Shown: one piece after another, positions 17,341 through 25,339 of the stretch | Position numbering within the stretch: the first letter of the stretch is position 1 | How the letters are laid out: every line of letters starts with the position of its first letter | Source of the DNA: JANNXQ01 sp038238555 | Lineage (GTDB): Bacteria > Verrucomicrobiota > Verrucomicrobiia > Chthoniobacterales > Chthoniobacteraceae | Direction: 5' to 3' | Assembly: GCA_038238555.1 (NCBI GenBank) | Contig: JBBRXP010000001.1 | Coordinates: 35,836 to 99,835, forward strand | Length of the DNA: 64,000 nucleotides | Notes under the pieces: model-generated | What the model was told of the DNA's origin: nothing | What the model saw: the letters and a program-made list of their open reading frames with translations, nothing else | Database searches by the model: none | Translations under genes and position numbers: made by a program

Positions 17341-19206
17341 GTGGGACTTCTTTCCTTTTTCCAACCCCGGCCCGAGTCGTCGAGCGCAGTGCCGGAAAGA
17401 TGGCGCAAGGGGAACTTCACGGCGTTCGCGGCGGGTGAAGATTCGCACTTCGTTTGCACGCGCGAGGGCTCGCCGTTCCGCGTGCCGTCCTTTGCCGTGG
17501 ACTTTGTTTTTGGGTGTTTGAAATTTCTGCCGATCGAGACGCACCTCGCCGAACACGCGGCGCGGCATGGCTGGAGCGGCCTCGAGCGCCAGGCGCTGGG
17601 GAGTTGGCTGCCGCGGATGATCGAAGGCGGCTTGCTCGTCTCCTCCGCGCAACTTCGCAAACAGTGCGCCGCCACGCATGGAATCGAGACGCCGCCGCCG
17701 ATCGCGGCCATCGGCTTTCCGACGGGCGGTAATCGCTTGCCGATGATCACGCGCGCGATCGAGAGCTTTGCCGCAAATCTCCGCGAACACGGCCGGAGCG
17801 CGGACCTCCTGGTGGCGGACAGTTCCGCGCCGCGCGCGGACTTTCGGGAGCAAATTGCAGAGTTCGCGCGCGCGGCCGGGGCGCGGGTGCTCTACGCGGG
17901 CGAGGAGGAAAAACGGCGCTTCATGGATACCCTCGTGCGCCGCGGCGGATGCGAGCGGGCGGCGCTCGAGTTTGCGCTGTTCGATCCGCTCGGCACTGGA
18001 TTTGCCTGCGGCGCAAATCGCAACGCCATCCTGTTGGAAGCCGCGGGCCGCATGTGTTGCAGCGTGGATGACGACGTGGTGTGCCGCCTCGCAGCCGCGC
18101 CGCCTTCCGATGGGCAGACGAGGCCGTCCGCTCTCTCCCTTTTCTCCTCGTGCGATCCGCTGTCGCGCTCGCTCTTTGCCGATCGCCAAAGCGCGCTGGA
18201 GGCGGGCAACTACGTGGCGCGGGATTTTCTCGCCGCGCACGAAACGATGCTCGGGCGCGAACTCGGCGCGCTCTTCGACGACACGCAGCTCGACCTCGAG
18301 CAAGCCGGCGACGAATTGCTCCAGCGCCTGAGCGCCGGCCCCGCCCGCATCCGCACCACGTTCGTCGGGCACCTCGGCGATCCGGGCATTCCGACCTCGA
18401 TTTATTTTCTCTACTACCAGGGCGCCAACCGCCGCCGGCTCACGGAAAGCGAGGCGCACTACCGCGCGGCGCTCGGCAGCCGCAGCGTACTCGCGTGCGT
18501 GAAAAATGCGGCGATCGGCGACGCGAGCGTGTGCCCGGGCATGGCGATGGGGCTCGATCATCGTGAGTTGCTGCCGCCATTTTTTCCCGTGCTGCACGCG
18601 GAAGATTTCGTCTTCGGCGCGACGGTGTGGCAGTGCTGCCCGCGCTCGGTTGCCGGGCATCTGCCGCTCGCCGTCGTTCACGATCCGCCAGCCGGCCAGC
18701 CCATCATGCTGCCGGGCGATCTCAGCCGCGACCGGCGCGCCGTGCTCTTTGAGTTCGCGCACTTGATGCGCAGCACGATCCTTCACCACATCCCCGCGGA
18801 ACACGCCGGCACCGCCGCGCGCACCATCTCGCTCGGGCGCCATCTTTCCGAGATTGCGGCGATGCCCGCGCGGGATTTCATCCACGAGCTGCGGCAGCGC
18901 ACGCTCGCGCAACACAGCGAGCACATCGAGTGGATGGCCGCGCAGCTCAAGGAGGACACCGACTCGCCCGACTTCTGGCGACGGGACGTGGAGGCCTACC
19001 TCGATCACGCGCGCGAGGCGGTGGAGTTCGAGGATTTCGACATCCCCTTCGATCTCAAGCCAGGCCGCACGTCGGAAGAATCCCGCGCTCTCATGCAGCG
19101 ACTCTTCGCGGAATTCGGCCGCCTGCTCCAGGCGTGGCCGGCGATAGTATCCGCGGCAAAAGAAGCGAAGGAGAGCGGCGAGCGCCCACTCTTCGCCGAG
19201 AGATGA
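17341..19206 (+). CDS. Glycosyltransferase-like protein with a PqqD-like N-terminal segment
   Basis: The GTG at 17341 directly follows the repeat and starts VGLLSFFQPRPE, giving 621 residues; an ATG at 17266 would lie inside the repeat. Residues about 25-110 (FRVPSFAVDFVFGCLKFLP, then LPRMIEGGLLVSS) resemble the winged-helix PqqD/RRE fold that binds peptides in RiPP pathways. From about 120, AAIGFPTGGNRLPMITRAIE, LLVADSSAPRAD, CGANRNAILL and MCCSVDDDVVC look like a nucleotide-sugar-binding GT-A core with an acidic metal motif. The C-terminal 200 residues are helical and unclassified. The combination is unfamiliar. No precursor peptide or radical SAM gene is nearby, so function is open. Confidence 0.6.
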   Translation: MGLLSFFQPRPESSSAVPERWRKGNFTAFAAGEDSHFVCTREGSPFRVPSFAVDFVFGCLKFLPIETHLAEHAARHGWSGLERQALGSWLPRMIEGGLLVSSAQLRKQCAATHGIETPPPIAAIGFPTGGNRLPMITRAIESFAANLREHGRSADLLVADSSAPRADFREQIAEFARAAGARVLYAGEEEKRRFMDTLVRRGGCERAALEFALFDPLGTGFACGANRNAILLEAAGRMCCSVDDDVVCRLAAAPPSDGQTRPSALSLFSSCDPLSRSLFADRQSALEAGNYVARDFLAAHETMLGRELGALFDDTQLDLEQAGDELLQRLSAGPARIRTTFVGHLGDPGIPTSIYFLYYQGANRRRLTESEAHYRAALGSRSVLACVKNAAIGDASVCPGMAMGLDHRELLPPFFPVLHAEDFVFGATVWQCCPRSVAGHLPLAVVHDPPAGQPIMLPGDLSRDRRAVLFEFAHLMRSTILHHIPAEHAGTAARTISLGRHLSEIAAMPARDFIHELRQRTLAQHSEHIEWMAAQLKEDTDSPDFWRRDVEAYLDHAREAVEFEDFDIPFDLKPGRTSEESRALMQRLFAEFGRLLQAWPAIVSAAKEAKESGERPLFAER

Positions 19207-19246
19207 TTCGCCATTCGTCATGTCGTCATTCGTCATTCGTCATTCC
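19205..19246. repeat. Short tandem repeat (CATTCGT word)
   Basis: Five copies of a CATTCGT word (CATTCGTCATTCGTCATTC) immediately after the stop of the glycosyltransferase-like gene. Only one orientation is present here. Confidence 0.75.
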
Positions 19247-19283
19247 GTTGACATCGCTTCCGCCCGGCCTTCCCTTTCCTGCC

Positions 19284-19979
19284 ATGAACTCCCGCCGCTT
19301 GCTCGCACTCTCCGGTCTCTTCCTCGGCACATCCGCCTTCGCCGTCGAATCCTTTCTGCCCGCCGCGTTCCCTGCGTCGCGTTACGATTCCATCGTCGAG
19401 AAGTCGCCCTTTTCGCTCGCCACACCGCCGGCTCCGCCGCCGCAGGAGCAGGTGAAAGGGTTTGCCGCCGACTACTACCTCACGGGCCTCGGTCTCCTGG
19501 ATGACAAGACTTTCGTGTCCATCAAGTCGCGCGATCTTTCGACCAATTTCACGCTCTTCGGCAATGAACCCAATCTCGATGGAGTGGCGCTGGTGAGCGT
19601 GGATTGGTCGCCGGTGCGGGGCAAGAGCACCGTCACGATCAAGAAGGGCACGGAGTTCGCGAAACTCGAATTCAATCAAGCCGAGGTGCAGGCCGCGAAC
19701 GCTCCCGCGCCTCCCGGGGTGCGGCCCGGTTTGCCTGGCCAGCCCTCCATCCGCCCCGCCGTGATGCCCGCGCAAATGCCCGTGATCAATACGCCTGCCG
19801 CTCTGCAGCCGCGCCTCAATATCCCGCGGCCCGCCAATGTGCCGGTCTTCACCGCGCCCCCGCCGCTGCCAAACGCAAACGTGAACGTTCCGGTAACGAA
19901 TCTGCCGCAAGGCACGAGCACCAACGCAAACGGCGAGGACAACCGGCGGCGCATCCGGGTCATCAATCCGAAGCCATAG
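19284..19979 (+). CDS. Secreted proline-rich protein, possibly type II secretion-related
   Basis: 231 residues from ATG 19284 with a signal peptide (MNSRRLLALSGLFLGTSAFA). Residues about 55-130 form a compact domain (YYLTGLGLLDDKTFVSIKSR, then LVSVDWSPVRGKSTVTIKKG) reminiscent of small GspC/PilP-like domains that read out a repeating SH3-like strand pattern; this is only a resemblance. The rest is low-complexity Pro/Asn/Ala (PAPPGVRPGLPGQPS, PPPLPNANVNVPV). A pseudopilin gene (gspG) lies 0.6 kb downstream on the other strand, which is the only contextual hint. Confidence 0.55.
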   Translation: MNSRRLLALSGLFLGTSAFAVESFLPAAFPASRYDSIVEKSPFSLATPPAPPPQEQVKGFAADYYLTGLGLLDDKTFVSIKSRDLSTNFTLFGNEPNLDGVALVSVDWSPVRGKSTVTIKKGTEFAKLEFNQAEVQAANAPAPPGVRPGLPGQPSIRPAVMPAQMPVINTPAALQPRLNIPRPANVPVFTAPPPLPNANVNVPVTNLPQGTSTNANGEDNRRRIRVINPKP

Positions 19980-19989
19980 ACGTCGCGGT

Positions 19990-20286
19990 TCAGTCGGAGA
20001 GGCGGTAGTGCCAGTAATCCGGGTGACGGCTGTGGTGCGCAAAGGCGAGGATGCGAAGATAGTCCGGGAGAACCCTGTAATAAATGGCGTAGGGAAAGCG
20101 AGGGATGAGGTAGTGCCTGACATCTGCCTCTATGACGCTCCAACGGTCCGGAGCCTCCTGAATGACGCGCACCGCGCTGTCGGCACCTTCGAGAAGCTGG
20201 GCGCCAAGGGTGGGAACTCGTCGGTCGTAAAACTGAGCGGCCTCAATGAGTTCCGCCTCGGCATCGGGATGATAAATCAGTCGCAT
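19990..20286 (-). CDS. ParE/RelE-family toxin
   Basis: 98 residues: MRLIYHPDAEAELIEAAQFY, VIQEAPDRWSV, HYLIPRFPYAIYYRVLPDYL and ILAFAHHSRHPDYW follow the RelE/ParE fold closely (N-terminal helix pair, then the conserved RFPY.I.Y strand and the H.rrP.YW end). RelE members cut mRNA on the ribosome; ParE members poison gyrase; which applies cannot be told. It overlaps the upstream antitoxin gene by 10 bp. Confidence 0.88.
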   Translation of the reverse strand: MRLIYHPDAEAELIEAAQFYDRRVPTLGAQLLEGADSAVRVIQEAPDRWSVIEADVRHYLIPRFPYAIYYRVLPDYLRILAFAHHSRHPDYWHYRLSD

Positions 20287-20528
20287 CCGATCGCGCGCCG
20301 CGCAGCCAGCATGACCTCCTCGTGAGTGCGGCCCACCACTGCGCCGGAGGAAAGCTCCTGGTCGCGCCTTATGGCTTCACGCACCGCGGCATGCTCATCG
20401 GTCTCTGCCAGACCAGCGTCGATGCTCTCCCAGAGCGCCTGTGCGAGCGAGACCCGCTCCGAAAGTGGAAGTGCCATCGCTTCAGTAGTGAGCTGCTCAG
20501 GCGACATGGCGGGAAAGGAGCGATTCAA
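20277..20528 (-). CDS. Antitoxin of the addiction-module component family
   Basis: 83 residues; LTTEAMALPLSERVSLAQAL followed by WESIDAG matches the short 'putative addiction module component' antitoxins (TIGR02574) that usually precede a ParE/RelE toxin. Translation may start at the internal ATG (MSPEQLTTEA, 20507). The 10-bp overlap with the toxin gene indicates translational coupling. Confidence 0.85.
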   Translation of the reverse strand: MNRSFPAMSPEQLTTEAMALPLSERVSLAQALWESIDAGLAETDEHAAVREAIRRDQELSSGAVVGRTHEEVMLAARRAIGCD

Positions 20529-20546
20529 GCGGCAAACGCGTGACCG

Positions 20547-20987
20547 CTAATTGGTCGGCGCGTTTTCCCAGTTCCCCACGTCGTCGGCGGTGCCGGGTTT
20601 GCGGTCCGATCCCGAGGAGAAGAGATCGAAGCTGTTCGGATTGTGCGTCCCCGGCTGCACGTAGTTGTATTCCATCTCCCAGCCATCCCGCGGCATGGTC
20701 GGCATGAGTTGCGTCCAGTTGCGCGGGCGCGGCTCGGCTTCCGGTTTGGTCACCAGCGCCTTGAGGCCCTGCTCGGTGGGAGGATAAAAGCCGTTTTGCG
20801 CGCGGTAGATCATGAGCTGCGTGCTGATGCTTTGGATGTCGCCCTGCGCGCGCGTCTTCATGGCGATGTCGATGTTCCCGCCGAGATACTTCACGGCCAT
20901 GCCGATGAGCAGGCCGATGATGAGCACCACGAGCATGATTTCGAGAAGCGTGAAGCCGTGCGAACGGCGGAGCAGGGAAGTTTTCAT
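20547..20987 (-). CDS. gspG: Type II secretion major pseudopilin
   Basis: 146 residues. The prepilin leader MKTSLLRRSHG is cleaved before FTLLEIMLVVLIIGLLIGMA, the conserved class III signal with Glu at +5. YPPTEQGLKALVTKPE and the GSDRKPGTADDVGNW calcium-loop region are specific to GspG rather than type IV pilins. GspG forms the pseudopilus that pushes folded proteins through the outer-membrane secretin. No other gsp gene is present, so this is an orphan copy or an outlying part of a split system. Confidence 0.93.
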   Translation of the reverse strand: MKTSLLRRSHGFTLLEIMLVVLIIGLLIGMAVKYLGGNIDIAMKTRAQGDIQSISTQLMIYRAQNGFYPPTEQGLKALVTKPEAEPRPRNWTQLMPTMPRDGWEMEYNYVQPGTHNPNSFDLFSSGSDRKPGTADDVGNWENAPTN

Positions 20988-20991
20988 GATG

Positions 20992-21999
20992 TCAGTTGTT
21001 CTTAAGGTGCAGCTCGATCGTGCGCACCGCGATCGGGCCGGACTCCTTCGACAGCGCGATCTCGATCCGGTTCAATCCCTCGACCAGCGCGGAGGCCGGG
21101 ATCGCCCGCTGGCAGCGCAACCAGCCCGCGTAACGAAACCGCACGTCGAGATCCCGCGCGCGCACCACGCTGCGATAGCCCGGATCGGCGAGGTCCGGCA
21201 GATGGATCGACGCGGGGCCGATGCGGCGCCCATTGACCGCGATCTCCGGCGCCGCGAGCGCATCCACATTCAAGACATCGAAAGTGACGACGGCAAAGAG
21301 CGGCAGCGTCCCGAGCTCAAACTCCCACGCGCCGCTCGGCGTCTCGCGCGGCACGAGCTTGCGGATGAGCGGGTCGATGGGCGCGCGCACGCGGTCGTAG
21401 AGATACAGGTCGCTGGCCTCGGGCGGAGCCGCGGGCGTGTTATTGAAGGGATCTGCCAGATCGCTGTCGGGAGTGAAATCCAGCGCGTGCCACGAGTCGG
21501 ACTTCTTCAAGGAGGCGACGAAAGCGCCGTGCACATTGCTGCCGTCGCCCGGCGCTTCGATCTCGACGGTGTCGATGGCATCCATCGGCACGAGCACCGT
21601 CTCGGAGTTTGGAAGATCGAGCCCCGCGCCAAATGGCCCGTGGAAAAAATGCGGCGCGGCGCTGCCGGCGCTTCCCGTGATGAGCGGCGCCAGCCCCAGC
21701 ACGTCGTCGTAAAAAAGGCGGAGGAACACTTCATTGTTGAGCTCGCCCAATTTGCGGAACCGCAGCCGGAAGATGGTCTTCGCGATCTTGCCCCGGACAT
21801 CCGGCACGGCGATGCGCTCCATTGATTCGAGCCAGATGGGGAGCGAAGTCTTCGGGGCCGCGGGCGTCCCGAGCGCGTCGAGATTCAGCATCACCGAGAA
21901 GGGCGTAGTCTGCTGCCGCGGCTCCTGCGCCACGAGCGCCGCGGGCAGGGCGAGCACCGCCAGCCAGCGGAAAATGAACGGGAGGGAATGAGCGGGCAT
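20992..21999 (-). CDS. Secreted protein of unknown function next to gspG
   Basis: 335 residues from ATG 21999, with a signal peptide (MPAHSLPFIFRWLAVLALPA). No family was recognised. Segments LPIWLESMERIAVPDVRG, IFRLRFRKLGELNNEVFLRL and FRYAGWLRCQRAIPASALVE suggest beta-sandwich domains; the C-terminus ends in GPIAVRTIELHLKNN, a strand typical of carbohydrate-binding folds. The gene ends 4 bp before the gspG start, so the two are very likely co-transcribed, making this a candidate secreted cargo or accessory of the secretion system. The frame is open far upstream of the chosen start but without sense. Confidence 0.65.
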   Translation of the reverse strand: MPAHSLPFIFRWLAVLALPAALVAQEPRQQTTPFSVMLNLDALGTPAAPKTSLPIWLESMERIAVPDVRGKIAKTIFRLRFRKLGELNNEVFLRLFYDDVLGLAPLITGSAGSAAPHFFHGPFGAGLDLPNSETVLVPMDAIDTVEIEAPGDGSNVHGAFVASLKKSDSWHALDFTPDSDLADPFNNTPAAPPEASDLYLYDRVRAPIDPLIRKLVPRETPSGAWEFELGTLPLFAVVTFDVLNVDALAAPEIAVNGRRIGPASIHLPDLADPGYRSVVRARDLDVRFRYAGWLRCQRAIPASALVEGLNRIEIALSKESGPIAVRTIELHLKNN

Positions 22000-22107
22000 T
22001 TCGTGAGAGCGGCAGAAGCTAAGGGTCCGCCGTGGAGAATGCGAGCGTCTTTGTTTCGCGCAGAGAGGCCCGCAACCTTCGCGCTGCTCGCCGGGTTCGA
22101 TGGGTCC

Positions 22108-22929
22108 ATGAACTCTCTCCTCTGCACGCTCGCGCTGGCGCTCCTCGGTTTGGCCGCATCGCCATTTTCCGCGCGAGGGCAGGGGACCGAAACGCCGCCG
22201 GGATTTCAGCGCTGGGAGCTGAACGTGGACGGCGCCGCGCGCACCGCGCTCCTCTTCGCGCCGCCCTCCGCGAAGACTTCGCCGACGCCGGTGGTGTTTG
22301 TTTTTCACGGCCACGGCGGCACGGCGCAAGCGGCGGCACGAAGCTTCGGCATCCATCGCGAATGGCCCGAGGCCATCTCCGTGTACATGCAGGGACTCAA
22401 TACGCCGGGACGCCTGACCGATCCCGAGGGGAAGAAGCCAGGATGGCAGCAGAGCCGCGGCCAGCAGGGAGACCGCGACCTGAAGTTTTTCGACGCGGTG
22501 CTGGCGCGGCTTAAGGCAGAGCACAAGGTCGATGAGCGCCGCATCTACGCGACCGGCCACTCCAATGGCGGCTCCTTCACCTATCTCCTGTGGGCCGTGC
22601 GCGGAGACACCTTTGCCGCGGTCGCGCCCTCGGGCAGCGCGGCCGCGCAGAATCTGCCGCTGCTCAAGCCGAAGCCCGCGCTGCACCTCGCCGGCGAGAA
22701 GGATCCGCTGGTGAAATACGAGTGGCAGCGGGCGACGATGGATGCATTGCGCAAGCTCAATGGCTGCGCGCCGCAAAACCAGCCATGGAGCGAACATTGC
22801 ACGCTCTACCCATCTGCGGGCGGCACGCCGCTCGTCGAATTCATCCATCCCGGCGGCCACGAATTTCCCGCCGGAGCCGGGGCCGCGTTCGTGAAGTTTT
22901 TCAAGGAACATCCGGCGGCGGAAAAGTAA
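22108..22929 (+). CDS. Secreted esterase of the PHB-depolymerase/LpqC family
   Basis: 273 residues from ATG 22108 with a signal peptide (MNSLLCTLALALLGLAASPF). Alpha/beta-hydrolase motifs: oxyanion-hole VVFVFHGHGG, nucleophile elbow ATGHSNGGSF, acid in LAGEKDPLVKYEW, His in IHPGGHEFP. This set is typical of LpqC-like esterases and feruloyl/acetyl-xylan esterases, which cleave ester side groups of plant polymers or polyhydroxyalkanoates. Divergent from the unknown secreted-protein gene at 20992, with about 108 bp between the starts. Confidence 0.85.
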   Translation: MNSLLCTLALALLGLAASPFSARGQGTETPPGFQRWELNVDGAARTALLFAPPSAKTSPTPVVFVFHGHGGTAQAAARSFGIHREWPEAISVYMQGLNTPGRLTDPEGKKPGWQQSRGQQGDRDLKFFDAVLARLKAEHKVDERRIYATGHSNGGSFTYLLWAVRGDTFAAVAPSGSAAAQNLPLLKPKPALHLAGEKDPLVKYEWQRATMDALRKLNGCAPQNQPWSEHCTLYPSAGGTPLVEFIHPGGHEFPAGAGAAFVKFFKEHPAAEK

Positions 22930-23028
22930 CGCGAGCTATGCAATCCGGCGCAATCATTGCCTGGACACTCCCGCAATGTGCATGACAGGCTCGAGCCTCA
23001 CGCCAACCCTTCACCCACTTCTTGACCT

Positions 23029-24090
23029 ATGGGCCTCATGGACTTCATCAAAGGCGAACTCATCGAGATCATCGAATGGACCGACGATTCACGCGACACG
23101 CTGAGTTACCGCTGGCCGGACAACGACAAGGAGATCAAGAACGGAGCGCAACTCATCGTGCGCGAAAGCCAGGTCGCGCAGTTCGTGTATCTGGGCCAGT
23201 TCGGCGACACCTTTGGCCCCGGCAAGCACACGCTGGTGACCGACAACATCCCGGTGCTCGCCACGCTCAAGGGCTGGAAGTACGGCTTCAATACGCCGTT
23301 CAAAGCCGACGTGTACTACGTGACCACGCGGCTCTTCACCGGGAACAAATGGGGCACGGCCAACCCGGTGATGATGCGCGACAACGACTTCGGCATCGTG
23401 CGCGTGCGCGCCTTTGGCACCTTCGATTTTCACATCACGGATCCGAAATTGTTTTTGAAAGAAGTGGCCGGCAGCGACCAGCATTTTCATCTCGAGGAAT
23501 TTGCCGACACCATGCGCTCCCGCATCGTCTCGCTTTTCAGCGAAGCCCTCGCGCAGGCGAAGATTCCGGTGCTCGACGTGGCGGCGCGTTACAGCGAAGT
23601 GGGCGCGGCGTTGCTGCCGCTCATCAATCCGGTGACGACGACGAAGTACGGCATCGAGTTCTCTAGCTTCATCGTGGAAAACGTGAGCGTGCCGCCAGAA
23701 GTCGAGCAGGCAATAGACAAGCGCTCGTCGATGGCGGCGGTCGGCAACTTGAATGACTACGTGAAATTCCAGATGGCCCAAGGCATGGGCTCGGGCCAGG
23801 GCGGCGGCGCGGGCGGCTTTGCCAGCGAGATGGCCGTGGGCATGGCGATGGCCCAGCAGATGATGCAGCAGCAAGGCGGCGTGCTCGGCCCGCAAGCCAC
23901 CAAGCCCGCGGGCACGCCAGCCACCACAGGCGCGCCGGAAATGCTCAGCCCCGCTGACGCCGCACAGGCGCTGGGTGTGGCGGAAGCCGACGTGATCCAG
24001 TCGCTCGAAGCCGGCGACTTGAAAGGCAAGAAGATCGGCTCGGCGTGGAGAATTTCGCGGCCCGCGCTTGACGCCTTCTTGAATAGCTGA
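23029..24090 (+). CDS. SPFH-domain protein with C-terminal helix-turn-helix
   Basis: 353 residues. Residues about 15-240 form an SPFH/band-7 domain of the virion-core/YdjI type (GAQLIVRESQVAQFVYLGQF, DTFGPGKHTLVTDNIPVLAT, RDNDFGIVRVRAFGTFDFHI, KYGIEFSSFIVENVSVPPEV). A Gly/Met/Gln-rich linker (about 250-300) leads to MLSPADAAQALGVAEADVIQ ending in WRISRPALDAFLNS, an excisionase-like MerR helix-turn-helix. SPFH proteins oligomerise at membranes; some of this subgroup partner with TerD/stress proteins. The DNA-binding-like tail is an unusual addition and may act in protein contacts instead. Confidence 0.85.
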   Translation: MGLMDFIKGELIEIIEWTDDSRDTLSYRWPDNDKEIKNGAQLIVRESQVAQFVYLGQFGDTFGPGKHTLVTDNIPVLATLKGWKYGFNTPFKADVYYVTTRLFTGNKWGTANPVMMRDNDFGIVRVRAFGTFDFHITDPKLFLKEVAGSDQHFHLEEFADTMRSRIVSLFSEALAQAKIPVLDVAARYSEVGAALLPLINPVTTTKYGIEFSSFIVENVSVPPEVEQAIDKRSSMAAVGNLNDYVKFQMAQGMGSGQGGGAGGFASEMAVGMAMAQQMMQQQGGVLGPQATKPAGTPATTGAPEMLSPADAAQALGVAEADVIQSLEAGDLKGKKIGSAWRISRPALDAFLNS

Positions 24091-24116
24091 TTAAAGAGCG
24101 CGTCATTCTTGAAATT

Positions 24117-24590
24117 ATGGCGCGACGAATCATCCGGCATTGGCGTTACTCGCTTCTCGCGCTGCTCTGCACGGCGCTCATCGGAGTCCTCGGCTACCAG
24201 GCCGGCGCCGCGGCGCGACCGCAGATCGTCCTGCAAACCGCGCGCGAAGGCGACCTCGTGGTGGTCAATGGCTGCGTGGTTTCCGCCTGCCAATTCCTCG
24301 CCAGCGTCCGCGCCCACCACGCGCTCGACGCGCACTTTTGGTCGCGCGTGATGCTGGTGCGCTACAAGGATCTGCGCGCCGGCCACGCCTACTGCGTGTG
24401 GGAGACCGACGGCCAAATCTTCGGCTACGACCGCAACGGCGGCGCCTTCCCCATCCCCGGCCGCGAACGCGATCCGCAAGCCATCGCCAGCGCGCTCGCC
24501 GTCGAACTGGGCAAAGTCTTGAAGAAGCCGATGGTGGTCGGCCGAGCCGAGTTCATCGAGCCCGCCGAGGGGCAGACCTTCGCGTTTTAG
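24117..24590 (+). CDS. Membrane-anchored protein of unknown function
   Basis: 157 residues. A basic N-terminus (MARRIIRHWRYS) and one hydrophobic helix (LLALLCTALIGVLGYQAGAA) give a signal anchor; the remaining ~125 residues would be periplasmic: VMLVRYKDLRAGHAYCVWET, GQIFGYDRNGGAFPIPG. No family recognised. It begins 26 bp after the SPFH gene on the same strand, so the two may form an operon. Confidence 0.6.
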   Translation: MARRIIRHWRYSLLALLCTALIGVLGYQAGAAARPQIVLQTAREGDLVVVNGCVVSACQFLASVRAHHALDAHFWSRVMLVRYKDLRAGHAYCVWETDGQIFGYDRNGGAFPIPGRERDPQAIASALAVELGKVLKKPMVVGRAEFIEPAEGQTFAF

Positions 24591-24601
24591 CCACGGGCCG
24601 C

Positions 24602-25249
24602 TTACCGGCACTGCGAAGCCAGGGCGGTGGCGAGCGCGCCGGCGGTGTCGCGCAATTCGTGATCGGGGTCGCTCTTTGCGGCGCGGCGCAGGAGCTGGAG
24701 ACCGCGGGGATCTTCCAGGTATGCGGCCACGTCGAGCGCGGCGCGGCGCACATTGCGCGGCTGCCCGCGGTCGAGCGCTGCGGTCACGAGGCGCAGCTTT
24801 GCTTCGAGATGCGTGTCGCGCTGGGTGTCGGCGAGCGCGGAGACGAGGGCCTCGCGCACGGCGGCCACGCGCTCGATGCGGAAGAGGCGCGCCACGGTCT
24901 CGTTCGCATCCGCGTCGTCCAGCGAAGCCAGCGCCGGAGCGAGCCGCGCGCGGTCGGCGGCGTCCGTGGTGCGCAGGTATTCCGCCTCGAACTCGCGCGC
25001 CGAAGCAGCTTCGGGCAGCGGCGCTGGCACTGGGGTTTTCTCTTCTCGAGGCGTATTCGATCGCGACTCCTGCCGCGCTGCGCGGTCGTCGGCGGCTGGC
25101 GAGCCCGGCGCAGTGTTTGGCGACGCATTCGCGAAAGAGGCGGAGTCTCGTCGATTATCCAGAAACCACCACGCCGCGGCCGCCGCGACTGCAAGTGCCG
25201 CGAGGCACATGGCAGTCGCGCGGCGAAGAGTTTTTTCGGGTTGACGCAT
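24602..25249 (-). CDS. Membrane-anchored HEAT-repeat-like protein
   Basis: 215 residues from ATG 25249 (MRQPEKTLRRATAMCLAALA). A single N-terminal membrane helix is followed by a disordered Pro/Ser/Ala segment (to about 80) and a helical domain: LASLDDADANETVARLFRIE, VREALVSALADTQRD, NVRRAALDVAAYLEDPRGLQ and LLRRAAKSDPDHELRDTAG look like three or four HEAT-type helix pairs. Such repeats mediate protein contacts. Convergent with the 24117 gene; function unknown. Confidence 0.6.
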   Translation of the reverse strand: MRQPEKTLRRATAMCLAALAVAAAAAWWFLDNRRDSASFANASPNTAPGSPAADDRAARQESRSNTPREEKTPVPAPLPEAASAREFEAEYLRTTDAADRARLAPALASLDDADANETVARLFRIERVAAVREALVSALADTQRDTHLEAKLRLVTAALDRGQPRNVRRAALDVAAYLEDPRGLQLLRRAAKSDPDHELRDTAGALATALASQCR

Positions 25250-25339
25250 GAGAAAGAAAACTCTGAGCTTCGTTTGCACTCTCGGTGAGCTTTAGAAAGA
25301 ACTCACGAGCTTCGAAAAACCCAAAGCACTCGACCTTCC

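Noticed and set aside
17308..19236. A 642-codon open frame on the minus strand opposite the glycosyltransferase-like gene
   Set aside because: Arg/Ala/Glu-rich antisense translation without domains; the plus strand has structured sequence and sensible start.
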